A stretch of DNA of 18,445 bases from an uncultured Actinomyces sp. (GCA_938030835.1 CALHID010000218.1:1-18445), one strand, 5' to 3'. Counted from the stretch's first letter, positions 9,801-16,089 are shown. Numbers and translations: made by a program. Notes: generated by a model from the sequence alone, not told the origin.

Positions 9801-12800
9801 CGTCGAGGCCGAGCTTGGAGCAAATTGGGAAGCCTCCGTGCGTCCCGCCTTTGATGAGGGCCGCGCGGTCCTCCTAGACGATCGCTGGGCAACCGCTCGC
9901 GAAGACCTCGCCCGTATCTTTGCTGGTGCTGCTTCCGCTGAAAGCCTTGCGCCTGAGCGCCTACGCGGAGCAGGACAATCGCTGAGCGAACTGGCGAAGT
10001 GGTACAGCGCCAACACCTCGGATGCAGGTCTCAAGGACTACTTCGCCCGCGTCGCCCAGGCTGCTCTTGAGGCAGCTGAAGGCCGCTTCGCCGGAGATGT
10101 TGCTCTTGTCACCGGCGCTGCTCCCCACTCGATTGCGGCTGCAGTCGTAGGCGAGCTTCTTGCCGGTGGCGCAACCGTCATCATGACCTCATCGCGAGTC
10201 AACGATGCACGACTGGCATTCGCCAAGGAGCTGTACCGCACACACGCCGCAATCGGCGCAACCCTGTGGATCGTCCCCGCAAACATGGCATCCTTCCGCG
10301 ATGTTGACGCGCTGATCTCCTGGGTTGGTAGCGAACAGACCGAGACGCACGGGGCAACGACCGAGGTCGTCAAGCCCGCGCTTCTTCCCGATCTTTTCGT
10401 TCCCTTCGCAGCGCCTCGCGTTTCCGGGACCGTTGGTTCGGATCCTCAGGGTGCTCTTGCTCAAGAACGCCTGCTTCTGTGGAGCGTCGAACGCGCAATC
10501 CACCTGCTCTCCGGCTTGGGTGCAGACACGGCTCCCAACCACCGCACGCACATCTTGCTTCCCGGTTCGCCGAACCGAGGGATCTTCGGTGGCGACGGTG
10601 CATACGGCGAAGCGAAGGCGGCCTTCGACGCGATTGCAACCAAGTGGGAGCACGAGTCCGGTTGGCCGACGCGCACGAGCATCGCTCACCCGCTGATCGG
10701 TTGGGTTCAGGGAACCTCCCTCATGGGTGGAAACGACATCCTGGTTCCCGCGGCTGAGGCGGCAGGCGTACACGTCTACACGACCGAAGAAATCGCCGGC
10801 GAACTCGCCCAGCTCCTCACCCGTGAGATCCGCGAGCAGGCCGCTCAGGCTCCTGTTCACGCCGACCTGACCGGCGGCTTGGCCGAGGCGGGACTTGACC
10901 TTCCCGCGCTGGCTCGCCAAGCACGCGAGCAGGCGACGGCCTCGGCACAGGACACTCAGGCAGAGAAGCAAGCAACCCTGCGGGCATTGCCCAACCCGGT
11001 TGTTCCTTCGCTGGCTGCACCGATCGAGTGGGCAACTCCTCGCGCGCAACTGCACGATCAGATCGTCATTGTTGGCACCGGTGAGATCGGTACCTGGGGT
11101 TCGGGACGTACCCGCGAAGAGGCCGAATTCGGTCAGGACTTTGATCTGACCGCTGCTGGCGTCTTGGAGATGGCCTGGATGATGAAGCTCATCAACTGGT
11201 CTGATAGCCCGCAGCCCGGCTGGTACGACGCTTCTGGCGCACCGGTTGACGAGGCCGAGATCTACGATCGTTTCCGCGATGAAGTTGTTGCCCGCTCGGG
11301 TATCCGTCGCTTCAACGACGATTCAAACATGGTCGATTGCGGTTCAAACGACGTTCGCACGGTCTTCTTGACCAGCGAGCAGACCTTCACCGTGGACACC
11401 AAGGCTGAAGCCGAAGACTACGTCTTGGCAGATCCTTCGCACACGACGATCTGGGAAGAAAACGGTACGTGGCATGTCACCAAGTCCGCTGGCTCCCCCG
11501 TCCAGGTCCCCGCGCGCGCAACTCTCACCCGCACGGTCGGCGGCCAGATCCCCGAAGACTTCGATCCGGCTCAGTGGGGAATTCCCGCTTCCATGGTCGA
11601 GGCCCTGGACCGCATCGCTGTCTGGAACTTGGTTACCGCAGTGGATGCCTTCATCTCTTCGGGCTTCTCCCCCGCTGAGCTCCTGCAGGCCGTCCACCCG
11701 GCAGATGTGTCCTCGACACAGGGCACGGGTATTGGTGGCATGGAGTCCCTGCGTCATGTCTTCCTCTCGCGCTTCCTGGGTGAGGATCGCCCGCAGGACA
11801 TCCTTCAAGAGGCCCTGCCCAATGTTGTGGCTGCACACACCATGCAGTCCTTCATTGGTGGCTACGGCCAGATGATCCACTCGGTGGGTGCTTGCGCAAC
11901 CGCCGCGGTTTCCATCGAGGAAGCCGTCGACAAGATCCGTCTGGGCAAGTCCGACTTCGTTGTCGCCGGCGGTATCGACGATATTTCAGTCGAATCGCTC
12001 ACCGGCTTTGGCAACATGAACGCGACCGCTGAGTCCGCAGCGCTTGAAGCACGTGGAATCACTCCGCGCCACTTCTCTCGCGCCGGAGACCGTCGTCGCG
12101 CAGGATTCCTCGAAGCTGCCGGCGGTGGCACTCTGCTGGTCACCCGCGGCGATATCGCAGCGGATCTGGGCCTGCCGGTCCAAGCGGTTGTCGCCTACGC
12201 ACGTTCCTTCGCAGACGGTGCGCACACCTCGATCCCGGCCCCCGGCCTCGGCGCCTTGGCGGCTGCACGCGGTGGTCGCAATTCCCAGCTGGCTCGCGCC
12301 CTCGAGGACCTCGGTCTGAGCGCGGACGATATCGCGGTTGTCTCCAAGCACGACACTTCAACTCGTGCGAATGACCCGAACGAGGCCGAGCTTCACTCGC
12401 GTCTTTCGGCTGCACTTGGACGTTCAGCGGGCAACCCGCTGTATGTCGTGTCGCAGAAGACCCTGACCGGTCACGCAAAGGGTGGCGCTGCGCTCTTCCA
12501 GGCGGCAGGTTTGATCGATATCTTCCGTCGCCAGGAACTTCCCGCAAACCGCGCGCTGGATTGCTTGGATCCGGAAATGGCTCAGTGGATGCCGCTCCTG
12601 TGGCTGCGTCAGCCGCTGGACATGTCCGCTTCCCCCGTCCGCGCCGGTGTCCTTACCTCGCTGGGCTTTGGCCACATCGCCGCGATGGTCGTCCTTGTTC
12701 ACCCCGCCGCCTTTGAGGCTGCGCTGCGTGCCGAACGCGGCGAGGCCGCGCTTGCTCAGTGGCGTGAACGCGCCCAGAAGCGCTTGGAAGAGGGACGTCG

Positions 12801-12981
12801 TCACCTGGAGCAGGGAATGATCGGACACGCGGAGCTCTTCGTTCCCATTGAGGGGCGTCGCCTTCCGGCAACCGACACTCACGAGGCCGAAGTTGCCCTG
12901 CTCCTGGATCCTTCCGCTCGCTTGGGTGCAGATGGCACCTACGCATCGGCGGCTTCGGATTCACAGGAAGCTCAGAACTGA
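3808..12981 (+). CDS. fas: Type I fatty acid synthase, single-chain multidomain
   Basis: This 3,057-residue megasynthase makes long acyl-CoAs from acetyl-CoA and malonyl-CoA using NAD(P)H; its length matches mycobacterial FAS-I. Domains in order, boundaries approximate: acetyltransferase 1-330 (GHSQG nucleophile Ser122, His256); FMN enoyl reductase 380-840 (AGGGQYS, GGHHS at 546-550, GGGIG at 576-580); dehydratase 850-1290 (MaoC-like SGDFNPIH with Asp1185 and His1190, HGM at 1207-1209); malonyl/palmitoyl transferase 1300-1690 (PGQG at 1307-1310, GHSLG Ser1406, His1534); Ala/Pro-rich linker 1692-1754; ACP from about 1755 with predicted phosphopantetheine Ser1795 in NGVSSKRN; ketoreductase 2090-2400 (VTGAAPHSI, Tyr2266, Lys2270); ketosynthase 2415-2960 (Cys2696, His2848, His2889). 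All catalytic residues I could place are present. No C-terminal phosphopantetheinyl transferase domain is seen; acpS follows instead. The start has AGGAAAG at 3791-3797. Confidence 0.97.
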   Translation: MTAFFAEIPTPYALTFAGQGSAWRPALSTSLSFPPHAALLRKHYQAMRELLAPVAGELLTSAPGSLERLNALLDGNTQDLPLDRSASVSVPGITLAQLAALADLDATQLDVHTTSPLLLGHSQGILGAEVARAWIARDDQRLTHVLALAVLIGAAAQSVSIRLGATNLGEATPMLSVRGLPASMITEAIEGSPVSLAVVNGPRSVVLSGRPGDLEACRRQLEAQVAASNRALEEHLTGGTPLEAIVEFLPVSAPFHSPLLEEAVAQVVSWARSLAAAGHGIDDAEAERVARAILVERDDWSAAICAALNQGVKTFVDLGPSNMLTRLTQDLLDGTGAQIVDASTASRRTELDEEGSSIEAPADWSQFAPKVVALPDGRRVVSTAFTRLTGRSPIILPGMTPTTVGPRIVAAAANAGHWAEMAGGGQYSEEVFTEHRLELQKLLEPGRTAGFNTMFFDRFMWNLQFGVNRIVPKARRAGAPIDAVTIAAGIPELDEARELIAQLRADGFEYLCLKPGTVEQIEQVVRIAQANPDQTLIIQVEDGHSGGHHSWENLDDLLLATYAQIRRTPNLVLAVGGGIGSAADAARYITGQWSLDLGSAPMPVDAVLVGTASMATLEAETSPQVKQLLKDTPGVGGDGWVGTGQVRGGMTSGLSHLNADMHEIENSSARASRLIHEVGSDQESIDAHRDELIEAMNKTAKPYFGELSEMTYADWARRVIDLSYPWADWTWTDRALDLFHRIESRLNPADHGDIPTLFESRDDLEDGQAALARLLEAYPQAETTRVIPADVAWFPVLCRKHHKPMPFVPVLDGDLARWWGTDTLWQSQDARFDADAVRIIPGPRSVAGIDRVDEPIGEMFARFEQAVVDAVSTDDARIPQVWSRFHDLADAASFLREISHIQWAGNLVDNPAYTSVEATEILHDEGGYSIRIHCDSMWDETPNSSHHSVEYIDIPVLLSSACMTGAYPVVDMSRLSVTAYDLLAGAAGVGTTTVNGDHIEKMPAVIPGEGFGTVHDSFTFTENLGYAHGAVTGGALSTQLASGVPDALVGPCWPAIYAALGSAMYQGVPVIEGLVNAVHLDHSIFFDAPLPAYGTRVEVVGRCAELAESSAGRVVRVELELSAEGTVFARLVERFAIRGRIASTQPPAPAPEVADSYTDTPRSFLRHVRVQAPENMTAFAIVSGDFNPIHTSYAAARLSGLAAPLVHGMWLSATVQHLLCAHSTQPVDSPDRLGVIRSVDMPEVEIEAWSYRMFGMVQLSDIVDITIERVGRIGGELVLEATCRIGDEVVSIARALTRAPRTAYVYPGQGIQRKMMGLEHMSSTARAVWAQADAHTRKALGFSIEAIVRTNPTELRVGDEVFRHPKGVLNLTQFTQVALATLAYAQTEELRAENALVDHSFYAGHSLGEYTALSAYARIFPLEQVLEIVFQRGSAMHHLVERDAQGRSNYAMGALRPNQFGMGDAEVRDYVASIAEKSGEFLEIVNYNLAGSQYSVAGTVAGLKALEEDTAQRAREHGGRRALIMIPGIDVPFHSSRLRAGVPAFRDKLDSLLPQDINLEVLEGRYIPNLVARPFELTQDFAQSILDVVPSEATQKIVNNWDEAIAHPQATARTLLIELLSWQFASPVRWIETQDLLFSAPPQGLGVERVIEIGLASSPTLANMASRTLSQPKFAQTNIDVLNVERDAARARNEDAVAQPERAQSDASAPSDEATPAAPESNASAAEVPAASTPAVEAPSAAPATAPAAAASGTMPELPLSASDAIRVLLAFSNKLLPEQIDASDTVETLTNGVSSKRNQLLMDMAAELSLSTIEGAAEASMGDLFATIDTLVPSYAPFGPVLSDAINSKLRKIFGSAGLPASFTTGYVKDNWGLSEQWAARVNAEILLGTREGDSIRGGSLSTLPGSVSSAKDASALIDQALALIAAREGLTLSRPSSGGGAGGEVVDSAALRDLEDRILGERGILANQARDILKVLGISTTPAAVESEDSSALIAAVEAELGANWEASVRPAFDEGRAVLLDDRWATAREDLARIFAGAASAESLAPERLRGAGQSLSELAKWYSANTSDAGLKDYFARVAQAALEAAEGRFAGDVALVTGAAPHSIAAAVVGELLAGGATVIMTSSRVNDARLAFAKELYRTHAAIGATLWIVPANMASFRDVDALISWVGSEQTETHGATTEVVKPALLPDLFVPFAAPRVSGTVGSDPQGALAQERLLLWSVERAIHLLSGLGADTAPNHRTHILLPGSPNRGIFGGDGAYGEAKAAFDAIATKWEHESGWPTRTSIAHPLIGWVQGTSLMGGNDILVPAAEAAGVHVYTTEEIAGELAQLLTREIREQAAQAPVHADLTGGLAEAGLDLPALARQAREQATASAQDTQAEKQATLRALPNPVVPSLAAPIEWATPRAQLHDQIVIVGTGEIGTWGSGRTREEAEFGQDFDLTAAGVLEMAWMMKLINWSDSPQPGWYDASGAPVDEAEIYDRFRDEVVARSGIRRFNDDSNMVDCGSNDVRTVFLTSEQTFTVDTKAEAEDYVLADPSHTTIWEENGTWHVTKSAGSPVQVPARATLTRTVGGQIPEDFDPAQWGIPASMVEALDRIAVWNLVTAVDAFISSGFSPAELLQAVHPADVSSTQGTGIGGMESLRHVFLSRFLGEDRPQDILQEALPNVVAAHTMQSFIGGYGQMIHSVGACATAAVSIEEAVDKIRLGKSDFVVAGGIDDISVESLTGFGNMNATAESAALEARGITPRHFSRAGDRRRAGFLEAAGGGTLLVTRGDIAADLGLPVQAVVAYARSFADGAHTSIPAPGLGALAAARGGRNSQLARALEDLGLSADDIAVVSKHDTSTRANDPNEAELHSRLSAALGRSAGNPLYVVSQKTLTGHAKGGAALFQAAGLIDIFRRQELPANRALDCLDPEMAQWMPLLWLRQPLDMSASPVRAGVLTSLGFGHIAAMVVLVHPAAFEAALRAERGEAALAQWRERAQKRLEEGRRHLEQGMIGHAELFVPIEGRRLPATDTHEAEVALLLDPSARLGADGTYASAASDSQEAQN

Positions 12982-12989
12982 GAACCGGC

Positions 12990-13526
12990 ATGAAACCGGC
13001 AGCTATCGGTGTCGACCTGGTCGATGTTGCTTCTTTCGGGGAGCAACTCGGCCAGGAAGGCTCGGTCTTTCATCGAGTCTTCACTGCTCGGGAGTGGAAT
13101 GCAGCAGCGCGTTTCACTCCCGAGCAGGGGGCACCCGCCAGCGAAGCTTCTGAGGGACTTTCGACTTCCCGTGCGAGTTCGGGGCTGTCGATGCGTTCTA
13201 TGTCGATGCGTTCGATTCAGTCCCTTGCAGCTCGCTGGGCGGCAAAGGAGGCCTTCATCAAGGCCTGGTCCTCCCTGTACTACGGTCGCGAGGATCCGCT
13301 TGAGCGCGACCAGGTTAATTGGGCCGAAATCGAAGTGGTGAATGACCGCTGGGGGCGCCCTTCCCTGCGCTTCCACGGAGCAATTGCCACCGCGCTTAAG
13401 CAAACAGAACGCGAGATTTCAGCTTCACTCGCATGGCTTGTTTCTTTATCCCACGACGGTAACTACGCGATCGCATGGATTCATGCGTACCCATCCGAAT
13501 CACACTCTTCAAAGGATTTCTCATGA
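12990..13526 (+). CDS. acpS: Holo-[acyl-carrier-protein] synthase AcpS with an internal insertion
   Basis: AcpS transfers 4'-phosphopantetheine from CoA to the ACP serine; the target here is almost certainly the ACP domain of the FAS encoded eight bases upstream. Seen directly: GVDLVDV at the N-terminus with magnesium-ligand Asp9, and ARWAAKEAFIKAW with Glu87, matching the two metal-binding motifs. The C-terminal part ISASLAWLVSLSHDGNYAIAW fits the family. At 178 residues it is longer than the usual 120-130. Most of the excess is a Ser/Ala/Arg/Met-rich stretch at about residues 44-78 between the motifs, including tandem SMRSM/SMRSI encoded by a 15-base repeat. No clear Shine-Dalgarno site precedes the ATG, so translation may depend on reinitiation after the fas stop. 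The chosen start gives the normal short N-terminus before GVDLV. The stop overlaps bioY as ATGA. Confidence 0.92.
   Translation: MKPAAIGVDLVDVASFGEQLGQEGSVFHRVFTAREWNAAARFTPEQGAPASEASEGLSTSRASSGLSMRSMSMRSIQSLAARWAAKEAFIKAWSSLYYGREDPLERDQVNWAEIEVVNDRWGRPSLRFHGAIATALKQTEREISASLAWLVSLSHDGNYAIAWIHAYPSESHSSKDFS
13186..13213 (+). repeat. In-frame tandem repeat, 15-base unit, inside acpS
   Basis: TGTCGATGCGTTC occurs at 13186-13198 and again, identically, at 13201-13213, giving a 15-base (five-codon) period. It encodes SMRSM followed by SMRSI. The repeat lies in the non-conserved insertion of AcpS, so copy-number change would keep the frame. Confidence 0.85.
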
Positions 13527-14137
13527 CGACACCACTGGCTTCATCGACTTTCTCACCGGTACTCGCTGATCATTTCGGTAGCACATCGCTGCGTCGAGAT
13601 GCTCTTGCCGTTCTCGCGGGCGCGGGACTCGTCGGCATCCTGGCACAGGTCGCCATTCCCATGTGGCCTGTTCCCATCACCGGTCAAACTCTTGGTGTTC
13701 TGCTGGTCGGCGCTGTTCTGGGCGCACGTCGCGGGGCTCTCTCGCTACTGTCCTATCTGGTACTTGGCCTGGCTGGAGTGCCGTGGTTCTCGTCCGCAAG
13801 TGGCGGTCTTGCTGCACTTGCAAAGCCGTCTTTTGGTTTCATCATTGGTTTTATTCCGGCTGCATGGTTGATCGGAAAGCTCTCTGAGCGCGCATGGGAT
13901 CGCCACCTCTGGCTGTCTCTCGCGGCCTTCGGTGGCGCAACCCTAGTCCCCTTCCTAGTCGGCATCCCCTACATGTGGCTTATTGTCCGCATGGGTGGTG
14001 TCAGCATGTCTTTCGTGCAGACCATGAATGCAGGATTCACGCCCTTTATCGTGGGCGGAATCATTAAGGCGATCGCCGGGGCGGCTGTGATTGGAAGCCT
14101 GTGGAAGGCGGTCGGCCGGGTGGGACTCGATCGCTAA
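13523..14137 (+). CDS. bioY: Biotin transporter BioY (ECF-type substrate-binding S component)
   Basis: BioY is the membrane protein that captures biotin for import, working alone or with an ECF energizing module. The 204-residue product is mostly hydrophobic, with about six membrane segments. It shows the family pattern IPMWPVPITGQTLGVLLVG near residues 47-66, followed by GARRGALS and PSFGFIIGF. The start is taken at 13523 because it overlaps the acpS stop as ATGA and has AAAGGA at 13511-13516. The upstream in-frame ATG at 13475 would lie within acpS and add 16 polar residues. No ecfA/bioM or ecfT/bioN gene adjoins it, so it is solitary or uses a shared module elsewhere. Its place behind the biotin ligase and biotin-dependent carboxylase genes supports biotin as substrate. 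Confidence 0.9.
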   Translation: MTTPLASSTFSPVLADHFGSTSLRRDALAVLAGAGLVGILAQVAIPMWPVPITGQTLGVLLVGAVLGARRGALSLLSYLVLGLAGVPWFSSASGGLAALAKPSFGFIIGFIPAAWLIGKLSERAWDRHLWLSLAAFGGATLVPFLVGIPYMWLIVRMGGVSMSFVQTMNAGFTPFIVGGIIKAIAGAAVIGSLWKAVGRVGLDR

Positions 14138-14157
14138 AACCGACGTCAACAGTTTTG

Positions 14158-14196
14158 ATGGGTGTGGCCCGCGCATTGCGCGCGGGCCACACCCAT
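14158..14196. terminator. Perfect 17-bp inverted repeat between convergent bioY and tadA
   Basis: Arms at 14158-14174 and 14180-14196 are exact reverse complements around a five-base loop (ATTGC). The stem is very GC-rich. T-runs are poor on both sides (ATCGTTT on the + side, CAAAAC on the - side), so this is a stem-type bidirectional terminator rather than a classical one. It lies 21 bases after the bioY stop and 41 bases beyond the tadA stop. Confidence 0.85.
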
Positions 14197-14237
14197 ATCG
14201 TTTGATGAGGAGCGCTCAGGACTTCCCTCAGAGCGGA

Positions 14238-15245
14238 CTATTCCTGAGTGGCCCTTCCATGCTTTGACGCACGTGTACGAACAACAATCCCGGCCGTTCC
14301 GGGGACAAACTCGGCGGGCTTGAGGTGAGGAAGCACCAGAGGCTGCTTCGCTTGAGCAGTGGGCTGTGTAGCGCTTTGAGAAGCCTGCTGAGCCTGGGAG
14401 CTCGCCTGAGGGGCATCGTTCGTCGCCGCATACGAGCGCACCCGACGAGGCGGCACCGAGCTGCGGCCATTGTGCGTAGCTGCCGAGGCCGCCACGGCTG
14501 CTCGCGGAGCCGCTGCGGGAGTTTCTATTGCTGTGGCTTGCTTTGCACCTGCCGGCTCCACCTGAGCCGCCTGCGCGGCTTCCGTGGCCACAGGATGGTT
14601 CATGCGCGCAAGGATCGAGGCGACGGCTGCAGCGGTTGGGTCGGCCTCTGGGGTTTCCTGCGCGACAGGGGCCTCGGGAATGGAAATTTCCGGCTGGGCA
14701 TGGGAAGCGGCCCAACCACTCAGGGTTTCAATTTCAGGCTCTTTAGATTCACGTTCACGTGGAGGGATGCCAACGAAGGGGTTGTCCGGACGATCCCGAC
14801 GCGTTTCGAAGAATGCACGAAGCTGGACGGTTGCTTCCTGTGCCAGAACTCCGGGAACAACCTCGACCTGGTGATTGAGGCGAGAATCACGAAGAACGTC
14901 ACGCAGCGACCCAGCTGCTCCCGCCTTGGGGTCCCACGCGCCAAAGACGACGCGGTCAAGACGAGATGAAACTATTGCGCCCGCGCACATCGTGCAGGGC
15001 TCCAGGGTGACAACCAGCGTGCAACCGATGAGATTCCATCGATTCAAACGCTTTCCGGCCTCTCGCAGGGCCATGATCTCAGCGTGACCGCAGGGATCGT
15101 GCTCGGCCTCGCGGCAATTCCAACCGCGGCCGATAATCCGTCCTACTGAGTCAATAACGACCGCACCCACGGGGACATCTCCCAATTCGCGTGCTTTATT
15201 CGCCAGGAAGAGTGCGCGGGCCATCGCTTCTTTGTACTGATCCAT
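14238..15245 (-). CDS. tadA: tRNA-specific adenosine deaminase TadA with long C-terminal extension
   Basis: TadA converts adenosine-34 to inosine in tRNA-Arg(ACG), needed to read CGN codons. The N-terminal 150 residues form a complete zinc deaminase: DVPVGAVV, HAE with zinc ligand His54 and catalytic Glu56, and PCTMC with zinc ligands Cys84 and Cys87, then the FGAWDPKAGA segment typical of TadA. Residues about 152-335 are an Ala/Gln/Pro/Ser-rich, low-complexity tail not found in usual TadA proteins (about 150-170 residues); it ends in a more ordinary segment PHLKPAEFVPGTAGIVV. The ATG at 15245 is preferred because AAGGGG lies eight bases upstream; a GTG at 15254 in the same frame would add MAT but leaves no room for that ribosome site. 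Transcribed divergently from upp. Confidence 0.9.
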   Translation of the reverse strand: MDQYKEAMARALFLANKARELGDVPVGAVVIDSVGRIIGRGWNCREAEHDPCGHAEIMALREAGKRLNRWNLIGCTLVVTLEPCTMCAGAIVSSRLDRVVFGAWDPKAGAAGSLRDVLRDSRLNHQVEVVPGVLAQEATVQLRAFFETRRDRPDNPFVGIPPRERESKEPEIETLSGWAASHAQPEISIPEAPVAQETPEADPTAAAVASILARMNHPVATEAAQAAQVEPAGAKQATAIETPAAAPRAAVAASAATHNGRSSVPPRRVRSYAATNDAPQASSQAQQASQSATQPTAQAKQPLVLPHLKPAEFVPGTAGIVVRTRASKHGRATQE

Positions 15246-15253
15246 AGTTGCCA

Positions 15254-15259
15254 CCCCTT
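15254..15259 (-). promoter_or_regulatory. Ribosome binding site deciding the tadA start
   Basis: Read on the minus strand, AAGGGG ends eight bases before the ATG at 15245 and overlaps the alternative GTG at 15254. This favours the ATG. Confidence 0.55.
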
Positions 15260-15274
15260 CAGCCTATCGCGTAA

Positions 15275-15280
15275 ACCCTA
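15275..15280 (-). promoter_or_regulatory. Possible -10 element for tadA
   Basis: On the minus strand TAGGGT matches TANNNT 29 bases before the chosen tadA ATG. The tadA-upp gap is very short, so divergent promoters must overlap here. There is no clear -35; a weak call. Confidence 0.25.
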
Positions 15281-15290
15281 CTTCGCGGGT

Positions 15291-15296
15291 TACTCT
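15291..15296 (+). promoter_or_regulatory. Putative -10 element placing upp transcription start at its ATG (leaderless)
   Basis: TACTCT fits the actinobacterial TANNNT -10 pattern and ends six bases before the upp ATG at 15303, so transcription would start at or next to the A of the start codon. No Shine-Dalgarno sequence precedes the ATG. I see no convincing -35 element. Confidence 0.5.
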
Positions 15297-15302
15297 TGAA
15301 CC

Positions 15303-15941
15303 ATGCGCCTTCATATTGCTGATCACCCGCTCATTGCCCACAAGCTCACCGTTCTGCGTGACCGCGACACCCACTCGGCAACTTTCCGCCAACTGGTTGA
15401 CGAATTGGTCACCCTTCTTGCGTACGAGGCCACACGCCACGTCTCAACCACTGAGATCGCAATCAACACTCCTGTTGCGCCTACCGTTGGCAAGCGCATT
15501 AGCGAGCCGCGCCCCATCGTAGTCCCCGTACTTCGTGCTGGGCTGGGAATGCTCGAAGGAATGACCCGTCTTCTTCCCACCGCCGAGGTTGGCTTCCTGG
15601 GAATGAAGCGCGATGAAAAGACTCTTGAGGTTGAGACCTACGCGAACCGTCTTCCCGAAGATCTCTCGGGCCGCCAGTGCTTCGTTCTGGATCCGATGCT
15701 TGCAACCGGTCACACCATGGTTGCCGCAACCAAGTACCTCTTCGATCGCGGAGCTAAAGACGTGACCTGCGTCTGCCTGCTGGCCGCTCCCGAGGGCCTG
15801 AAGGTTCTGGAAGACTTCGTGGGTGATCGTGCAGATGTGACCGTCGTTGTCGCTTCTGTTGACGAGCGCCTCAACGAAAAGTCCTACATCGTCCCCGGTC
15901 TGGGCGACGCCGGCGACCGCCTCTACGGCATCGTTGACTGA
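15303..15941 (+). CDS. upp: Uracil phosphoribosyltransferase
   Basis: Upp salvages uracil by joining it to PRPP to form UMP in the cytosol. The 212-residue length is typical. Seen directly: VPVLRAGLGMLEGM in the N-half, the PRPP-binding loop VLDPMLATGHTM (128-139, Asp130 and Thr135-Gly136), and the C-terminal uracil-binding segment GLGDAGDRLYG at 199-209. All family landmarks are present and undisturbed. The gene stands alone, divergent from tadA and convergent with metQ. It appears to be leaderless: no ribosome site precedes the ATG and a -10-like element sits immediately upstream. Confidence 0.96.
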   Translation: MRLHIADHPLIAHKLTVLRDRDTHSATFRQLVDELVTLLAYEATRHVSTTEIAINTPVAPTVGKRISEPRPIVVPVLRAGLGMLEGMTRLLPTAEVGFLGMKRDEKTLEVETYANRLPEDLSGRQCFVLDPMLATGHTMVAATKYLFDRGAKDVTCVCLLAAPEGLKVLEDFVGDRADVTVVVASVDERLNEKSYIVPGLGDAGDRLYGIVD

Positions 15942-15971
15942 GTCCAGCACCAGTTACATTCCTTAAAACTC

Positions 15972-16003
15972 AAGGTGGCCACGTCCAAGGACGTGGCCAC
16001 CTT
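15972..16003. terminator. Inverted repeat downstream of upp
   Basis: Arms at 15972-15986 and 15989-16003 are perfect 15-base complements with two central bases, so a practical loop of four to six bases. The + strand continues CTTTAT and the - strand gives a short T-containing tail, which fits a bidirectional terminator. It begins 30 bases after the upp stop. Confidence 0.85.
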
Positions 16004-16019
16004 TATGCGTATAAAACAT

Positions 16020-16054
16020 GTGTGTGGGGCGCGGCCAGGCCGTGCCCCACACAT
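16020..16054 (-). terminator. Terminator of the metNIQ operon
   Basis: Arms at 16020-16036 and 16038-16054 form a 17-base stem with two G-T wobbles, one unpaired central base and a practical loop of about five. On the minus strand the hairpin is followed by ATGTTTTAT, a short T-run, consistent with intrinsic termination after metQ (stop at 16090). Confidence 0.8.
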
Positions 16055-16089
16055 CAAAGTTACGATCAGTTAATCGTGAAAGCCCTTGA

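Noticed and set aside
10189..11055. 288-codon minus-strand open frame inside fas
   Set aside because: It is the mirror of the ketoreductase region, which carries clear catalytic residues on the plus strand. No family pattern is seen in the antisense product.
13475..13522. Earlier ATG for bioY at 13475
   Set aside because: It would overlap acpS by 52 bases and add a polar segment with no ribosome site. The ATG at 13523 has AAAGGA and the ATGA overlap.
14325..14969. 214-codon plus-strand open frame opposite tadA
   Set aside because: Arg/Cys/Ser-rich with no motif; it is antisense to the zinc deaminase and its extension, where the minus-strand frame has clear motifs and a ribosome site.
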